Both the position numbers and the translations under genes were made by a program. From Candidatus Omnitrophota bacterium (lineage in GTDB: Bacteria > Omnitrophota > Omnitrophia > Omnitrophales > Aquincolibacteriaceae): 47,466 bases of DNA. The stretch is from positions 71,947-119,412 of the forward strand of contig JAFGHI010000045.1 of NCBI GenBank assembly GCA_016930235.1. Reading direction: 5' to 3'. The notes beneath the pieces are model-generated. The model was not told the DNA's origin and ran no database searches. It saw only the letters and a list, made by a program, of their open reading frames with translations. Positions 28,362 to 38,727 of this stretch are shown in pieces. Every line of letters starts with the position of its first letter. Positions within the stretch are counted from its first letter, which is position 1.

Positions 28362-29949
28362 AAGCTTTTCTTCGAGGTTTTTCCGCGCCTTCGGTTTTAC
28401 CTTCGTTTGTCTGACATTGTTAGCAGGCACAGGTTTTTCGCAAAGCGGAAAACTTTATCCTTACCGCGGGACCCAGCCACCCCAGTCAAAAAATCTTTTT
28501 GCTGAGCAGTTTTTTCTCCGTACGAATCAAAAACTCGAATACCGGATTTCAGAGGTTCGAGGAGTGGTTTTTGTCGAGACCCCCAGCCGTGATTGGAACA
28601 CCCGTTATTCCATCGTGACCGATTTTGGAGAGGATACGTTAAGGATGCGGTACGTTCCCGGACTTGAAACCCTCGAAGATGGACGGAAATGGGTTGTCGA
28701 CAACCTAGAAACCGCAAAATTTGAAGGCGTTGAGATTAGGCGCTTACCGGTGACTTCAAAATCAGGGGAGACGGGATATCTTTACTGGGTGGGGCACAAG
28801 GCGTTTGAATCGGCGAATGAAGCTAAGGCCGAGATTGCGATGATAAAGGATGCGATTGAAGCCAAGGGAGGGAATTTCAAGTCCATGGTCTCTCAAGCGG
28901 AGGCCGCACATGTCTTGCCGGAAGAGGAACCGCCGGTTGAAATTAAAACAGAGGCTCAGTACCGGAAAGAGGAAGAACTTGCCCTGAAATTTCTTGATTA
29001 TATGAATATCGGGGAAAAGCTTTACGGACCTTTTCACGGGACACCGATGGGAGAGCCCATCCTTTGGCAGTCTTTTGGTGAAGCAAGCTGGCGCCAGACG
29101 AATCTGGAGTCAAAGAATAATAGTAATGTTACGGGTTACTGGGCTAATCGAATTGTTTTTAAAGGGATCCGGGCGCCTCTCAATACAGTAGATCCTTATG
29201 TGGAAGTGACAAATTCTCTGGATTCGAGCGGTGTGGATTACAAAAGCAATATGCAGCTTTGGGCCGGTTTGGAGTGGAGACCTCTTGCCCGGATGGCGTG
29301 GTTTCAAAATTTTCGCCCTTTTGGTGATTTCGCGATTTTAAATTGGATCCGCAATTACCGTCTTTTCGTTCAATACGGGAATCGGAAGAATCTTAAAGAT
29401 GAAATTGAAGCCAGCGACAACCATGATTTGAAATGGGGGGCCCAGATTTATTTTGAGTGGGGCACGGATTTGCCCTCCCTTGACGAGGCTGCCCCGGGTA
29501 CTTTTTCAGAATACATCAGGCGTTATGTTTGGGGAGAATACTTCGGCAGTTATGTGGTGAACACGACGGGCTTCAGTTCCGAGGATGATTATGACGCCGT
29601 GACATTAAATTCGAGCGTCATCTTGGGATTTAAAACTCCGCCTTTGCCGTTACCTTCCAACCCGATCAACGATGAACTCGTTTTAATGCCTTATCTTCGG
29701 TTTGAACATACGAGTAATGACGAATTTTCTTTTCCCGCTTCCAATCAATACTTTGTCGGCGCCGGCTTGCGCTGGATGCCCTTCAATAATTATCGTTATA
29801 AGGAAAACGAATGGCTTTATAAAACAAGGCTTTTTGCAGAGTACGTTGGCATTGGAAAAGTCCAACACACCAAGCAAGACGGCGAAGCGCCTGACGCGGT
29901 TCGCTATGACTTACGTTTTGGCGTCAGTTTTTCAAGTAATCGGTTTTAA
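28354..29949 (+). CDS. Outer-membrane beta-barrel protein with SPOR-like N-terminal region; possibly similar to the NfrA C-terminal domain
   Basis: Likely TTG start at 28354 (LNKSFSSRFFRAFGFTFVCLTLLAGTGFSQ signal peptide), overlapping the dapB end. Beta-rich C-terminal half ending in ...RYDLRFGVSFSSNRF, a terminal-Phe barrel signature. NfrA likeness is from memory and weak. Confidence 0.6.
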   Translation: MNKSFSSRFFRAFGFTFVCLTLLAGTGFSQSGKLYPYRGTQPPQSKNLFAEQFFLRTNQKLEYRISEVRGVVFVETPSRDWNTRYSIVTDFGEDTLRMRYVPGLETLEDGRKWVVDNLETAKFEGVEIRRLPVTSKSGETGYLYWVGHKAFESANEAKAEIAMIKDAIEAKGGNFKSMVSQAEAAHVLPEEEPPVEIKTEAQYRKEEELALKFLDYMNIGEKLYGPFHGTPMGEPILWQSFGEASWRQTNLESKNNSNVTGYWANRIVFKGIRAPLNTVDPYVEVTNSLDSSGVDYKSNMQLWAGLEWRPLARMAWFQNFRPFGDFAILNWIRNYRLFVQYGNRKNLKDEIEASDNHDLKWGAQIYFEWGTDLPSLDEAAPGTFSEYIRRYVWGEYFGSYVVNTTGFSSEDDYDAVTLNSSVILGFKTPPLPLPSNPINDELVLMPYLRFEHTSNDEFSFPASNQYFVGAGLRWMPFNNYRYKENEWLYKTRLFAEYVGIGKVQHTKQDGEAPDAVRYDLRFGVSFSSNRF

Positions 29950-29967
29950 AAATAGGGTTTCTTTTCA

Positions 29968-32900
29968 TTGAATCCAATGGTTGTCAAGATGAAGAAAATG
30001 AGGGACAAAATTATAAAAAAAAGCGTTTATGTTTTTCTTCTCTTTGTCCTTTTCTTTGGGATTTCCCACTCTGATCTCTTAGCCAATGAATTGAGTAATC
30101 CGAGTTTTGAGGAAGAACTTGGGAGTGCGACGGAACGCAATTGGGACAGCTCGAATGGAGCGACGCGGTTGAATGCCGTCGGTATTGCAGCGTTGGGTGC
30201 CGGTTTTACGGCGAACCCGCCCGATGGAAATTTTGCCATCTCCATCGTCAACAATACGGATTTCACTTTTCAGAATATTGACGAGGTTCAGCCCGGTGAT
30301 TTTGTTTCCTTTAGCGGCTTGGCGGAAGCCAGTGTCATAGCCCCGAGCGGCGGTGAGTTTAGGATTGAATTCAAAAAGAAATATGAGGATGGGACCGATG
30401 AGACGATTTCGACGGTTCAGTCGACCCGGATCAATACCACAACGGCTCCCGCCGGTGGAGGATACACGCGTTTTACAGTGACAGGAATTGCGCCGGTGGA
30501 AACGGAACGTGTTGTTTTCACCCTCCGTGGAGCAGGTGGAGGCGGTGGATTCGTCATTTTTGATAATGTGAACGGTGAAATTAATCCCTCTAAGCTTGCG
30601 GTGCGGGCCTCCAAGAATCGAGTGAAGGCAGGGGAAATAATCACGATTTATTCCACTTTTGATAACCGTTCGGCTGTTGCGTTTAACCGTGTGCGGATGC
30701 AGGCTGAAATCCCGAATGGTTTTGATGTGGTGGGAGACTCAGTGCGGTTGAATGGTCGGCCAACCTTCTTTCAGGAAGGATCGCTGATTATCCCCGTCGG
30801 GACAATCAATGCAGGACAAAGAATGGATGCCCTTTTTCAGCTTGTGGTGACAAGCGGTGTGGCCGTTGGAAAGAACTACACCATTTCGATTACGCTGAAT
30901 AACGGAAATAATTTGTCGGAAACTGTTTTTATTCATTTGAATGTCATCGGGGATCCCGTTTTTGATGAAGGGACGATTATCGGGAAGGTTTTTCAAGATG
31001 AGAACCAAAACGGTCATCAGGATGAAGGAGAAAAAGGAGTTCCGTGGGTGAAGTTGGTGACCGAGGAAGGTATCGTCGTCGTGACGGATGCACATGGACG
31101 ATATCATATTCCCGCCGTGAAAGCAGGCCGGCATGTTGTCAAAATTGACGGGCATTCCCTTCCTTCAGGGACGAAGTTTATTACCGAGGAAGCTTTTTTA
31201 GTTAAAACGACGCCTGGGATTATGAACAAAGCCAACTTTGCGGTTTTGGTGCCTCCTTCAACAATCCCCGAAAAATTTCAAGAGGAGTTAACAGTGACAG
31301 TCAGTCAGGGGCTGGATACCTCGCGTCCGGTTTTGGATGTTCAAATGGCCCCTGATGTTCTTAAGCTCGGTGTGGGAGTTTTGGAAACAGAACCCCTTTT
31401 TCAGTTTAAGCTGAATTATCCCGAGTATGTTCGCAATTGGTATTTGGAAGTTCGCGATGAGATGGGCCGTGAAGTTTGGACAGGTTTCGGCGTGTCTTCG
31501 CCTCCCCGCGAAGTTCCGTGGACCGGCGAAACAGAAGCAGGTTTTATCACGAAAGAGGGGATTTATTCGTATCAATTGAAGGTTGAAGACCAAGAAGGCC
31601 GGCAGGATTGGACACCGCTTAAATTTTTTCGGGTGATATCCAAGTTGAATCCTGCATGGGAGGAAAAGAAGCTGGTTGAGATCCCGCCTCTCGGGAATTT
31701 CAATATTTTTCAGGATGGAAAACAATCCATCCCTTTGGTGGCGAAACCTACCATCAGCGTTCGGGGGAAAACCAAGCCGGGATATAGCGTTGCCGTTAAT
31801 AAGTATCCGGTCGAAGTGGATACGGTCTCGGGGCTTTTTCAAACTGAACTTTATACCAGCCCGGGTGAAAAGGAGATTCAGGTGACGGCGACAAGCCCGG
31901 AAGGAGAGTCGACAACCTACCGGCATAAGATCGAGATCAAAGACAGCATGTTTTTTATGGTCGGATTGGGGGAAGAACAACTCGGCGTGAATTTTCAAAA
32001 CGGCGATATTGTAACGGCCGGTCAAGACGGAACGCTTAAGGAAGGGTTCTATGAAGACGGACGCTTATCTTTTTATTTGAAGGGCAAACTAAGAGGAAAA
32101 TTTCTGGTCAAATGTCATTATGATACGAGCGATGAGCGTTCAGAGCTTTTTACCAATCTGGATCCGGATGAATATTATCCCATTTATGGAGATGCCTCGA
32201 CTCGTGATTACGATGCACAAGACACCCAGGACCGGCTTTATGTGCTCGTTGAAATGGACCGTTCTTTCGCACGTTGGGGAACTTTTAAGACTCAATTTAC
32301 GGATACGGAACTTGCCACCTATAACCGGACGCTTTCGGGGTTGAAGGCGCATTATGAATCTCTGGATACAACCGATTACGGGGACCCCAAAAGGGCCTTC
32401 AAGCTTTTTTGGGCGGAATCGAGTCATCAGGGAGACCACAATGAATTTGCGGCAACGGGCGGTTCTCTCTACTACCTTCGGAATCGAAATGTGGTGGAAG
32501 GCAGCGAAAAGATTCGTGTCGAGACCCGGGATAAGATTCAGGATATTCCTGTCGACAGCTATGACTTGAAAGAAGGGCAAGATTACGAGATTGATTATAA
32601 CGAAGGACGGATTTTACTCTCAAGACCGTTATCGTCCGTTGGTGCGGCAGACACACTGATCACGAGTGACTTGCTTGATGGGAGCCCCGTTTACCTCATT
32701 GTGGATTATGAGTATGAGGGAAATCTTCATATTTTTGAGACCGGAGACCGGGGGATTCGGGGTTATACCCACATGGGCCAGCATATTCGTATCGGAGGAA
32801 CGGCCGTTGAAGAGAAACGCAATGGCCAAGATTATGATATGCGGGGTGTGGATGCGACACTCAAACTTGGGCGTAATACCAAGGTAACGGCTGAATATGC

Positions 32901-34617
32901 TGAAACAAAATTAGAACAGGTTGATCATGCCGTTTCTTTTAACGGGGGATTGAGTTTTGTTAATCTGGATCCCATCAGCGGCCCTGGTCAAAGGACCCGT
33001 GAGAACGCCTATTCCATCAAAGCAGAGTCTAAGCCCGTTAAAAATCTCGAGCTTTCTGGATACCTTCAGGGTGTTGAACCCGGATTTTCTACCGATCGCA
33101 TCCGTAGTCAGGAAGGTTATAAGAAATACGGTGTTAATGCCAGCTATCGATTGAAAGATTTGACCTTGCGTTACCGGTACGATCATAACGAAGTGGTAGG
33201 ACAGCTCATGCCGTTAAACGAACATGGAATGATAGCGCCGTTTGATACGGTTGAAACTCAAACCATTCAAGCCAAATATGATTACGGCAAGATTCTCGCG
33301 GAGGCCGAATATCGCCGCCAAGTTGCGGATATCCCTGAGGACCATCTCTCACCGACCCTTCTTTCCGAAGTCCCGTTTGAAAACGGAGTGGCAGGAAAAG
33401 TTGGATATCGGCTCAATGAGCGGCTAATGCCTTATGTCAAAGCTCAAATGACGTTCCAGGAGAAACAAAATCACCAATTTGGCGGCGGACTCCGATATGA
33501 AGTGGTGAATAATCTTTTTGGCTATGTTGAACAAATGGTTGGAAATTTGGGGGATTCGACCTTCTTTGGCCTTGAACAGATGCACGAGAATGGGGGGCGG
33601 AGTTACGCGAACTTGAGGATGCGTGACCGCGGAATCGGTTCCAAGGCCCTTTCGACGGCGATCGGGAGTTCTTTCCCGCTCTCTCAAAAATCAAGAGTCT
33701 ACACCGAACAGGAACATTCTTCTTATGACGGGGTCGATGGATTTGCGGATATTTTAGGGATTGAAGGAAAGGCCGGGGATCGTTGGGATGTTGACGCTAA
33801 ATATGAAAGACGGCATTTAGACAATGCCAGTACCCGTCTTTTGGATGTTCAGGCAAGTAATTCTCTTGTGAAAGCGAATACGACGAATGCGGTTTCGGGT
33901 TCTGTGGCTTATGCGGATGGGGATAAACTCAGAAGCCGCGTTCATCTTGAAGTGCGGTGGGATCATGATGATCCACGGCTCTGGCAATGGGTGAGCCGCA
34001 ATTCACTGGAATATAAAATGAACGAGGATTTCAGTCTCCTCGGGAAATTAGATTACGGGAAGTCCAGATTTTTAGATCCCAAAAATAAACCCGCTGATTT
34101 TATGGAATTGAATGCGGGCTTGGCTTACCGGCCTGTCTCGAATGACCGGTTGAATGCCTTTGCCCGGTATGCTTATTTAAGGAATATGGCCAATGATCTT
34201 CAGTTTGACGCAGGGATTTTTTCGGGGCTTGCGACCGATGAACAGTCTCATCTGGTAGCAATTGACATCGCTTATGAACTTCACCGTTTTTTAACGGTGG
34301 TTGAAAAAATGGCTTATAAAAATTCGATTATTGAAACACCTGTGACTCAGACGATTCTTCATAATCTTTTGTGGGCCCATCGGTTTAATTTCCATGTGAC
34401 CCGGAAATGGGATTTGGCACTCGAATACCGCTTCTTGTGGCAGTTTGATGCCGCTAGGACCCTCAAACAAGGGGCCTTGGTGGAGATTGACCGTGAGTTC
34501 TATGATTATGTGCGGCTGGGGGTTGGGTATAATTTCACCGATTTTGACGATGACTTGAGGAAGGTCAATAATTACGATACCCATGGGCCCTTTGTCAGGC
34601 TTTCGGGGAAGTTTTAA
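29968..34617 (+). CDS. Large outer-membrane protein: jelly-roll/DUF11-like and SdrD B-like domains plus C-terminal beta-barrel
   Basis: 1549 aa; signal peptide; PSKLAVRASKNRVKAGEIITIYSTFDNRS (DUF11-like); IIGKVFQDENQNGHQDEGEKGVPWVKLVTEEGIVVVTDAHGRYHIPAVKAG (SdrD B-like); YPIYGDASTRDYDAQDTQDRLYVLVEMDRSFARWGTFKTQF; C-terminal barrel ending GPFVRLSGKF. Start may be 29989. Confidence 0.75.
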   Translation: MNPMVVKMKKMRDKIIKKSVYVFLLFVLFFGISHSDLLANELSNPSFEEELGSATERNWDSSNGATRLNAVGIAALGAGFTANPPDGNFAISIVNNTDFTFQNIDEVQPGDFVSFSGLAEASVIAPSGGEFRIEFKKKYEDGTDETISTVQSTRINTTTAPAGGGYTRFTVTGIAPVETERVVFTLRGAGGGGGFVIFDNVNGEINPSKLAVRASKNRVKAGEIITIYSTFDNRSAVAFNRVRMQAEIPNGFDVVGDSVRLNGRPTFFQEGSLIIPVGTINAGQRMDALFQLVVTSGVAVGKNYTISITLNNGNNLSETVFIHLNVIGDPVFDEGTIIGKVFQDENQNGHQDEGEKGVPWVKLVTEEGIVVVTDAHGRYHIPAVKAGRHVVKIDGHSLPSGTKFITEEAFLVKTTPGIMNKANFAVLVPPSTIPEKFQEELTVTVSQGLDTSRPVLDVQMAPDVLKLGVGVLETEPLFQFKLNYPEYVRNWYLEVRDEMGREVWTGFGVSSPPREVPWTGETEAGFITKEGIYSYQLKVEDQEGRQDWTPLKFFRVISKLNPAWEEKKLVEIPPLGNFNIFQDGKQSIPLVAKPTISVRGKTKPGYSVAVNKYPVEVDTVSGLFQTELYTSPGEKEIQVTATSPEGESTTYRHKIEIKDSMFFMVGLGEEQLGVNFQNGDIVTAGQDGTLKEGFYEDGRLSFYLKGKLRGKFLVKCHYDTSDERSELFTNLDPDEYYPIYGDASTRDYDAQDTQDRLYVLVEMDRSFARWGTFKTQFTDTELATYNRTLSGLKAHYESLDTTDYGDPKRAFKLFWAESSHQGDHNEFAATGGSLYYLRNRNVVEGSEKIRVETRDKIQDIPVDSYDLKEGQDYEIDYNEGRILLSRPLSSVGAADTLITSDLLDGSPVYLIVDYEYEGNLHIFETGDRGIRGYTHMGQHIRIGGTAVEEKRNGQDYDMRGVDATLKLGRNTKVTAEYAETKLEQVDHAVSFNGGLSFVNLDPISGPGQRTRENAYSIKAESKPVKNLELSGYLQGVEPGFSTDRIRSQEGYKKYGVNASYRLKDLTLRYRYDHNEVVGQLMPLNEHGMIAPFDTVETQTIQAKYDYGKILAEAEYRRQVADIPEDHLSPTLLSEVPFENGVAGKVGYRLNERLMPYVKAQMTFQEKQNHQFGGGLRYEVVNNLFGYVEQMVGNLGDSTFFGLEQMHENGGRSYANLRMRDRGIGSKALSTAIGSSFPLSQKSRVYTEQEHSSYDGVDGFADILGIEGKAGDRWDVDAKYERRHLDNASTRLLDVQASNSLVKANTTNAVSGSVAYADGDKLRSRVHLEVRWDHDDPRLWQWVSRNSLEYKMNEDFSLLGKLDYGKSRFLDPKNKPADFMELNAGLAYRPVSNDRLNAFARYAYLRNMANDLQFDAGIFSGLATDEQSHLVAIDIAYELHRFLTVVEKMAYKNSIIETPVTQTILHNLLWAHRFNFHVTRKWDLALEYRFLWQFDAARTLKQGALVEIDREFYDYVRLGVGYNFTDFDDDLRKVNNYDTHGPFVRLSGKF

Positions 34618-34693
34618 AATTGGACTTGATAAAGTGACTCATCATGCCGAAGAAATAAGAAGGAAATCATTTTCTAACAGGGGGGGATACTCA

Positions 34694-35095
34694 ATGGCCG
34701 GTTACAAAAAGTGGATATTTGTACTCATAATGATTGTTTTCGTGGTTGGCGGTTGCACACTTCATGAGGAGCTCCTGCCATTGCATAATGAAGTCTTGAT
34801 GTATAAACTTCCCTATGACTTGACTTACCTTCGAACTTTTGAAGCCCTCGAGACTTTTGATGATTGGGAGATTGAAGAGACTGAAAAGGGCAAGGGCCTG
34901 ATCCGTGTTCGAAACCTGGCCTATGGATCCTTTGGGGATGCGGATAAAAGGATCATTACCTTTTATATCAAGCGTTACAATCGTGATATGACGACAGTCC
35001 AGTTAGCACCAGAATCCCAGCGGGTTTTGGGTGGCGGAATGCTCCTTGAACGGATTGGGGAATTTCTGACCGAAGCGCTTGCGAAACGCGCTTAA
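34694..35095 (+). CDS. Predicted lipoprotein, hypothetical
   Basis: MAGYKKWIFVLIMIVFVVGGCTLHEELL: signal peptide with lipobox VGGC. Start corrected from 34583. Confidence 0.75.
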   Translation: MAGYKKWIFVLIMIVFVVGGCTLHEELLPLHNEVLMYKLPYDLTYLRTFEALETFDDWEIEETEKGKGLIRVRNLAYGSFGDADKRIITFYIKRYNRDMTTVQLAPESQRVLGGGMLLERIGEFLTEALAKRA

Positions 35096-35230
35096 ATTTT
35101 TACTGGAGGATCTGTCTTTTTTCCGGTATCCTGTTTTTCACGAAGCTGCTGGCCCCCCCATAAAGCATCATTGCGTGACGCGGTTCGTATTCGACAAAGA
35201 TAGGGCAGATAAGGAAGTTCGGTTTTTTCG

Positions 35231-38023
35231 ATGGATGCCATTCTCCTCCAGGGAGTTAAAACACATAATCTCAAAGATTTTCAGTTAATCCTGCCTCACG
35301 GGCATTTTTATGTTATTACGGGTGTTTCGGGCTCGGGGAAGTCCAGTCTTGCTTTTGATACCCTCTATGCCGAAGGTCAACGCCGCTATGTAGAATCCCT
35401 CTCCTCGTATGCGCGCCAGTTCTTGGAGAGGATGGAAAAACCCGACGTCGAATTTATTTCAGGGATTCCTCCCGCCATTGCTATCCAAGCGAAAAATGTC
35501 ATTACCAATGCCCGGTCGACGGTGGGCACCCAAACGGAAATTAACGATTACCTGAGGATCCTTTTTGCGCGTATAGGCGAGACCATTTGCCCGGACTGTG
35601 GTTTGGCTGTTATGAGTAATTATCCTGAGTCTGTGGCTGATTTGCTCCTTCGAGAATTCCAGGGCAGGGATATTCACATCCTTTTTAAAGTTCATTTCCG
35701 GACACGAGGAAAAACTTACACAGAGGAATTTCTGAAGGAACTCCAACGGCAGGGATTTGTGGAGTTGTGGGTCGAAGGCAAGGTTGTGCCGATTCAAACG
35801 GTTCAAAAAAAGAAAGGTGATAGTTCCTATTTTGTTGTCGTTGACAGCTTAAATCTTGGCCGCCCTCGCCGCGAAAGGCTGATCGATTCGCTGGAGTTAG
35901 CCAACCGCTCAGGCCGAGGAGATTTTCAAATTGCCATGGGTAAAAAAGTTCTTCAATTTTCCGAAAAGAGACGCTGCTTTTCCTGCGGGCGTGAATTTAA
36001 AGAACCCAATCCTAATTTATTTTCCTTTAACAGCCCTCTTGGGGCCTGTTCCGAATGTCAGGGGTTTGGACGGGTGATTACGATTGACAAGGACCTCGTT
36101 GTCCCGGATCCGGCGAAATCCATCCAAGAGGGTGCTGTTGAACCTTGGACAAAACCCAGTGCGGCTTGGGAATTCGAACAGCTCCTTCGGTTTTGCCAGA
36201 GGAAGAAGATATCCACTTCCATGCCTTGGGGAGCTTTGCCTGAAGCCAAACGCAGACTGATTTTTGAGGGAAGCCCCGGGGATGATTATTTCAGCGTTCA
36301 GGATTTTTTCAAATACTTGGAACGGAAAACTTACAAGATGCATGTCCGGATCTTTTTGGCCAAATACAGGGCTTATGTGCCTTGTCAAACATGTAACGAG
36401 ACACGGCTGAAGCCCGATGCCCTTCATGTTCATTTTCGAGGAAAAACAATTTATGATTTTCAAATTATGAGTCTTGAAAAATTACATGATTATTTTGAAA
36501 GACTGTCTTTGGAGCCGTCGGAGAAAGAGCGCGTGGAACCGGTGTATTTGGAGATAAAAAGGAGGGTCCGTTTTTTGAAGGAAGTGGGACTCGGGTACTT
36601 AAGTCTGAGCCGGTTATCCCGAACGTTGTCCGGAGGCGAGGTCCAGAGGATTCACCTGGCGACCTCTCTGGGCTCGGCCTTGGTCGATACGCTCTATGTT
36701 CTTGATGAACCCAGTGTGGGGTTGCATGAAAGGGACAATGAACTCCTGATTCGGTTGCTTAAGGAATTAAGAGATCTCGGGAATACGGTGGTTGTGGTTG
36801 AACATGACCGGACCATGATTGAGGCGGCCGATGAAGTTATTGACTTGGGGCCGCTTGGAGGGAGACAAGGAGGTGAATTAATTTTTCAGGGCAGGGTCCA
36901 AGACATTTCCAAGGCGCCAAAATCACTGACCGGCCAGTATTTATCGGGACGTCTGGAAATTAAAAGGAGATCCATAGCCAAACAGAAAGCAGGCAAGGAA
37001 CTTCGTATCCAAGGGGCTCAGCAACACAATTTGAAGAATATCGATGTCCATATTCCCTTGGGCCAATTGGTTGTCCTGACGGGGGTTTCGGGTTCCGGAA
37101 AAAGCACGCTGCTTTATGAGATTCTGAATAGGCATTATCTCCGTTACCGGGGGCGTCCTGTTCAAGATCTTGGGAAGGTTCGTTCGATTCAGGGATTTAA
37201 TTGGATCGACGAAACCGTTTTGGTCGATCAATCTCCGATCGGACGAACGCCCCGGTCCAATCCGGCAACTTATATTAAAGTGTATGAAGAAATTCGAAAA
37301 ACTTTTGCCCAAAGTTCCGAAGCTCGTCATGAAGGATTCGAAGCCCGTCACTTTTCGTTTAATGTCGATGGCGGACGTTGCCCCGTTTGTAAAGGAGACG
37401 GAAGGATTAAAGTTGAGATGCATTTCCTGGCGGATGTTTTTGTGACTTGTGAAGCATGTCAGGGAAAACGTTTCAAAGAAGATGTTTTAGGGATTCGTTA
37501 CCGTGGGAAAAATATTGATGATGTCTTAAATATGACGATTGAGGAAGCCATGGAGTTTTTTAAGGGAGAGGCAAAAATCTGTCAAAAACTTTCCATTTTA
37601 CAAAGAGTCGGCTTGGGTTATTTACAGTTGGGGCAATCCGCAACAACCCTTTCAGGAGGCGAGGCCCAGCGCCTGAAATTGGCCTTTGAGATGATCGAAA
37701 GGCAAGGCGGACATATCCTCTATTTGTTTGATGAGCCGACAACAGGACTTCATTATCATGATATTCATTTTCTGATGGAGGCCTTCGAAGAACTGCTCCA
37801 AAGAGGACATTCTCTCCTCGTTATTGAACATAATATGGAAATCATCCGTTTAGCGGATTATGTGATCGATTTAGGGCCTGAGGGGGGCGAAGACGGAGGA
37901 CAAGTCCTTTATACAGGTGACCTTCAGGGGCTTATGAAGTGCCCGAATTCTTATACGGGAAGATTTTTGAAGCAGCATTTAGGTAAGACGGCTGCTTTGG
38001 CGGGCAGGAAAACAGCCGTTTGA
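35231..38023 (+). CDS. uvrA: Excinuclease ABC subunit A
   Basis: Two ABC ATPase halves (GVSGSGKSSLAFDTLYAEGQRRYVESLS; GVSGSGKSTLLYEIL), QSPIGRTPRSNPATY, two LSGGE signatures, zinc-finger CPVCKGDG...CEACQGKR. Confidence 0.95.
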   Translation: MDAILLQGVKTHNLKDFQLILPHGHFYVITGVSGSGKSSLAFDTLYAEGQRRYVESLSSYARQFLERMEKPDVEFISGIPPAIAIQAKNVITNARSTVGTQTEINDYLRILFARIGETICPDCGLAVMSNYPESVADLLLREFQGRDIHILFKVHFRTRGKTYTEEFLKELQRQGFVELWVEGKVVPIQTVQKKKGDSSYFVVVDSLNLGRPRRERLIDSLELANRSGRGDFQIAMGKKVLQFSEKRRCFSCGREFKEPNPNLFSFNSPLGACSECQGFGRVITIDKDLVVPDPAKSIQEGAVEPWTKPSAAWEFEQLLRFCQRKKISTSMPWGALPEAKRRLIFEGSPGDDYFSVQDFFKYLERKTYKMHVRIFLAKYRAYVPCQTCNETRLKPDALHVHFRGKTIYDFQIMSLEKLHDYFERLSLEPSEKERVEPVYLEIKRRVRFLKEVGLGYLSLSRLSRTLSGGEVQRIHLATSLGSALVDTLYVLDEPSVGLHERDNELLIRLLKELRDLGNTVVVVEHDRTMIEAADEVIDLGPLGGRQGGELIFQGRVQDISKAPKSLTGQYLSGRLEIKRRSIAKQKAGKELRIQGAQQHNLKNIDVHIPLGQLVVLTGVSGSGKSTLLYEILNRHYLRYRGRPVQDLGKVRSIQGFNWIDETVLVDQSPIGRTPRSNPATYIKVYEEIRKTFAQSSEARHEGFEARHFSFNVDGGRCPVCKGDGRIKVEMHFLADVFVTCEACQGKRFKEDVLGIRYRGKNIDDVLNMTIEEAMEFFKGEAKICQKLSILQRVGLGYLQLGQSATTLSGGEAQRLKLAFEMIERQGGHILYLFDEPTTGLHYHDIHFLMEAFEELLQRGHSLLVIEHNMEIIRLADYVIDLGPEGGEDGGQVLYTGDLQGLMKCPNSYTGRFLKQHLGKTAALAGRKTAV

Positions 38024-38087
38024 TCTTTTTCGGAATGCTGTGTATTCTTTTGATTGATCCTTGAGGATAAAAAAAGGAAGGGATTTT

Positions 38088-38492
38088 ATGCCGAAGACGC
38101 TTTTGGGTATGTTCGTCTTAGTGGTGATTGTGGGACTCTTTCACATGGGGACTGTCCGCAAGAAAGAGGATCCTATCAGAAACACGCAGACGGATCCTGT
38201 TGCCTATAAAGCAAAACAGGAAGAACTTAAAGACGGTCCCAAAGGGGCCCCAGCTCCTTCCCTCAAATTTTATGAAAAGGAAGAATTCCTTATCGAGCCG
38301 CCCATGAAAGATCAAGGAATCGGACGCGGCGAAGAAGTCCTCGATGAGTTTGTGGAATCATGGGAGGATGAAACTTTGGATTATGAGGAGGGAACTCTCG
38401 AGGAAGATTGGTGGTTTGAGGAATGGGACGAGGAAGAGACGGCATCGAGTGATTTGGATTCTCAATTACCGCAACCCGTTGACAATCAATAA
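38088..38492 (+). CDS. Hypothetical single-TM protein with a highly acidic, Trp-containing C-terminus
   Basis: MPKTLLGMFVLVVIVGLFHMGTVRKK... then EEVLDEFVESWEDETLDYEEGTLEEDWWFEEWDEEETASSDL. Start corrected from 38061. Confidence 0.6.
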   Translation: MPKTLLGMFVLVVIVGLFHMGTVRKKEDPIRNTQTDPVAYKAKQEELKDGPKGAPAPSLKFYEKEEFLIEPPMKDQGIGRGEEVLDEFVESWEDETLDYEEGTLEEDWWFEEWDEEETASSDLDSQLPQPVDNQ

Positions 38493-38628
38493 GATATGCC
38501 TTCCGACGAAACAACAACCCCGGATTTTCAGATGAAGGATCAATCTTAGAAAATTGGGTCTCAAGAGATTTGTCCTATTGGACGAATCGTAGAAACGGTC
38601 ATTGCCCCCTGTTTATCCAAAGGCAAGA

Positions 38629-38658
38629 TTGACAGCAAGGAGTATTTCAGAGTATATT
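38629..38658 (+). promoter_or_regulatory. Predicted promoter (TTGACA-18-TATATT) for the FtsH-like gene
   Basis: TTGACA 38629-38634, TATATT 38653-38658. Confidence 0.55.
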
Positions 38659-38727
38659 GTTAAACTCAAAATTGGACCGTTGTAAATAGTTGTAAGTATT
38701 TTTGTCATAATAAGATAGGAGAAACAC

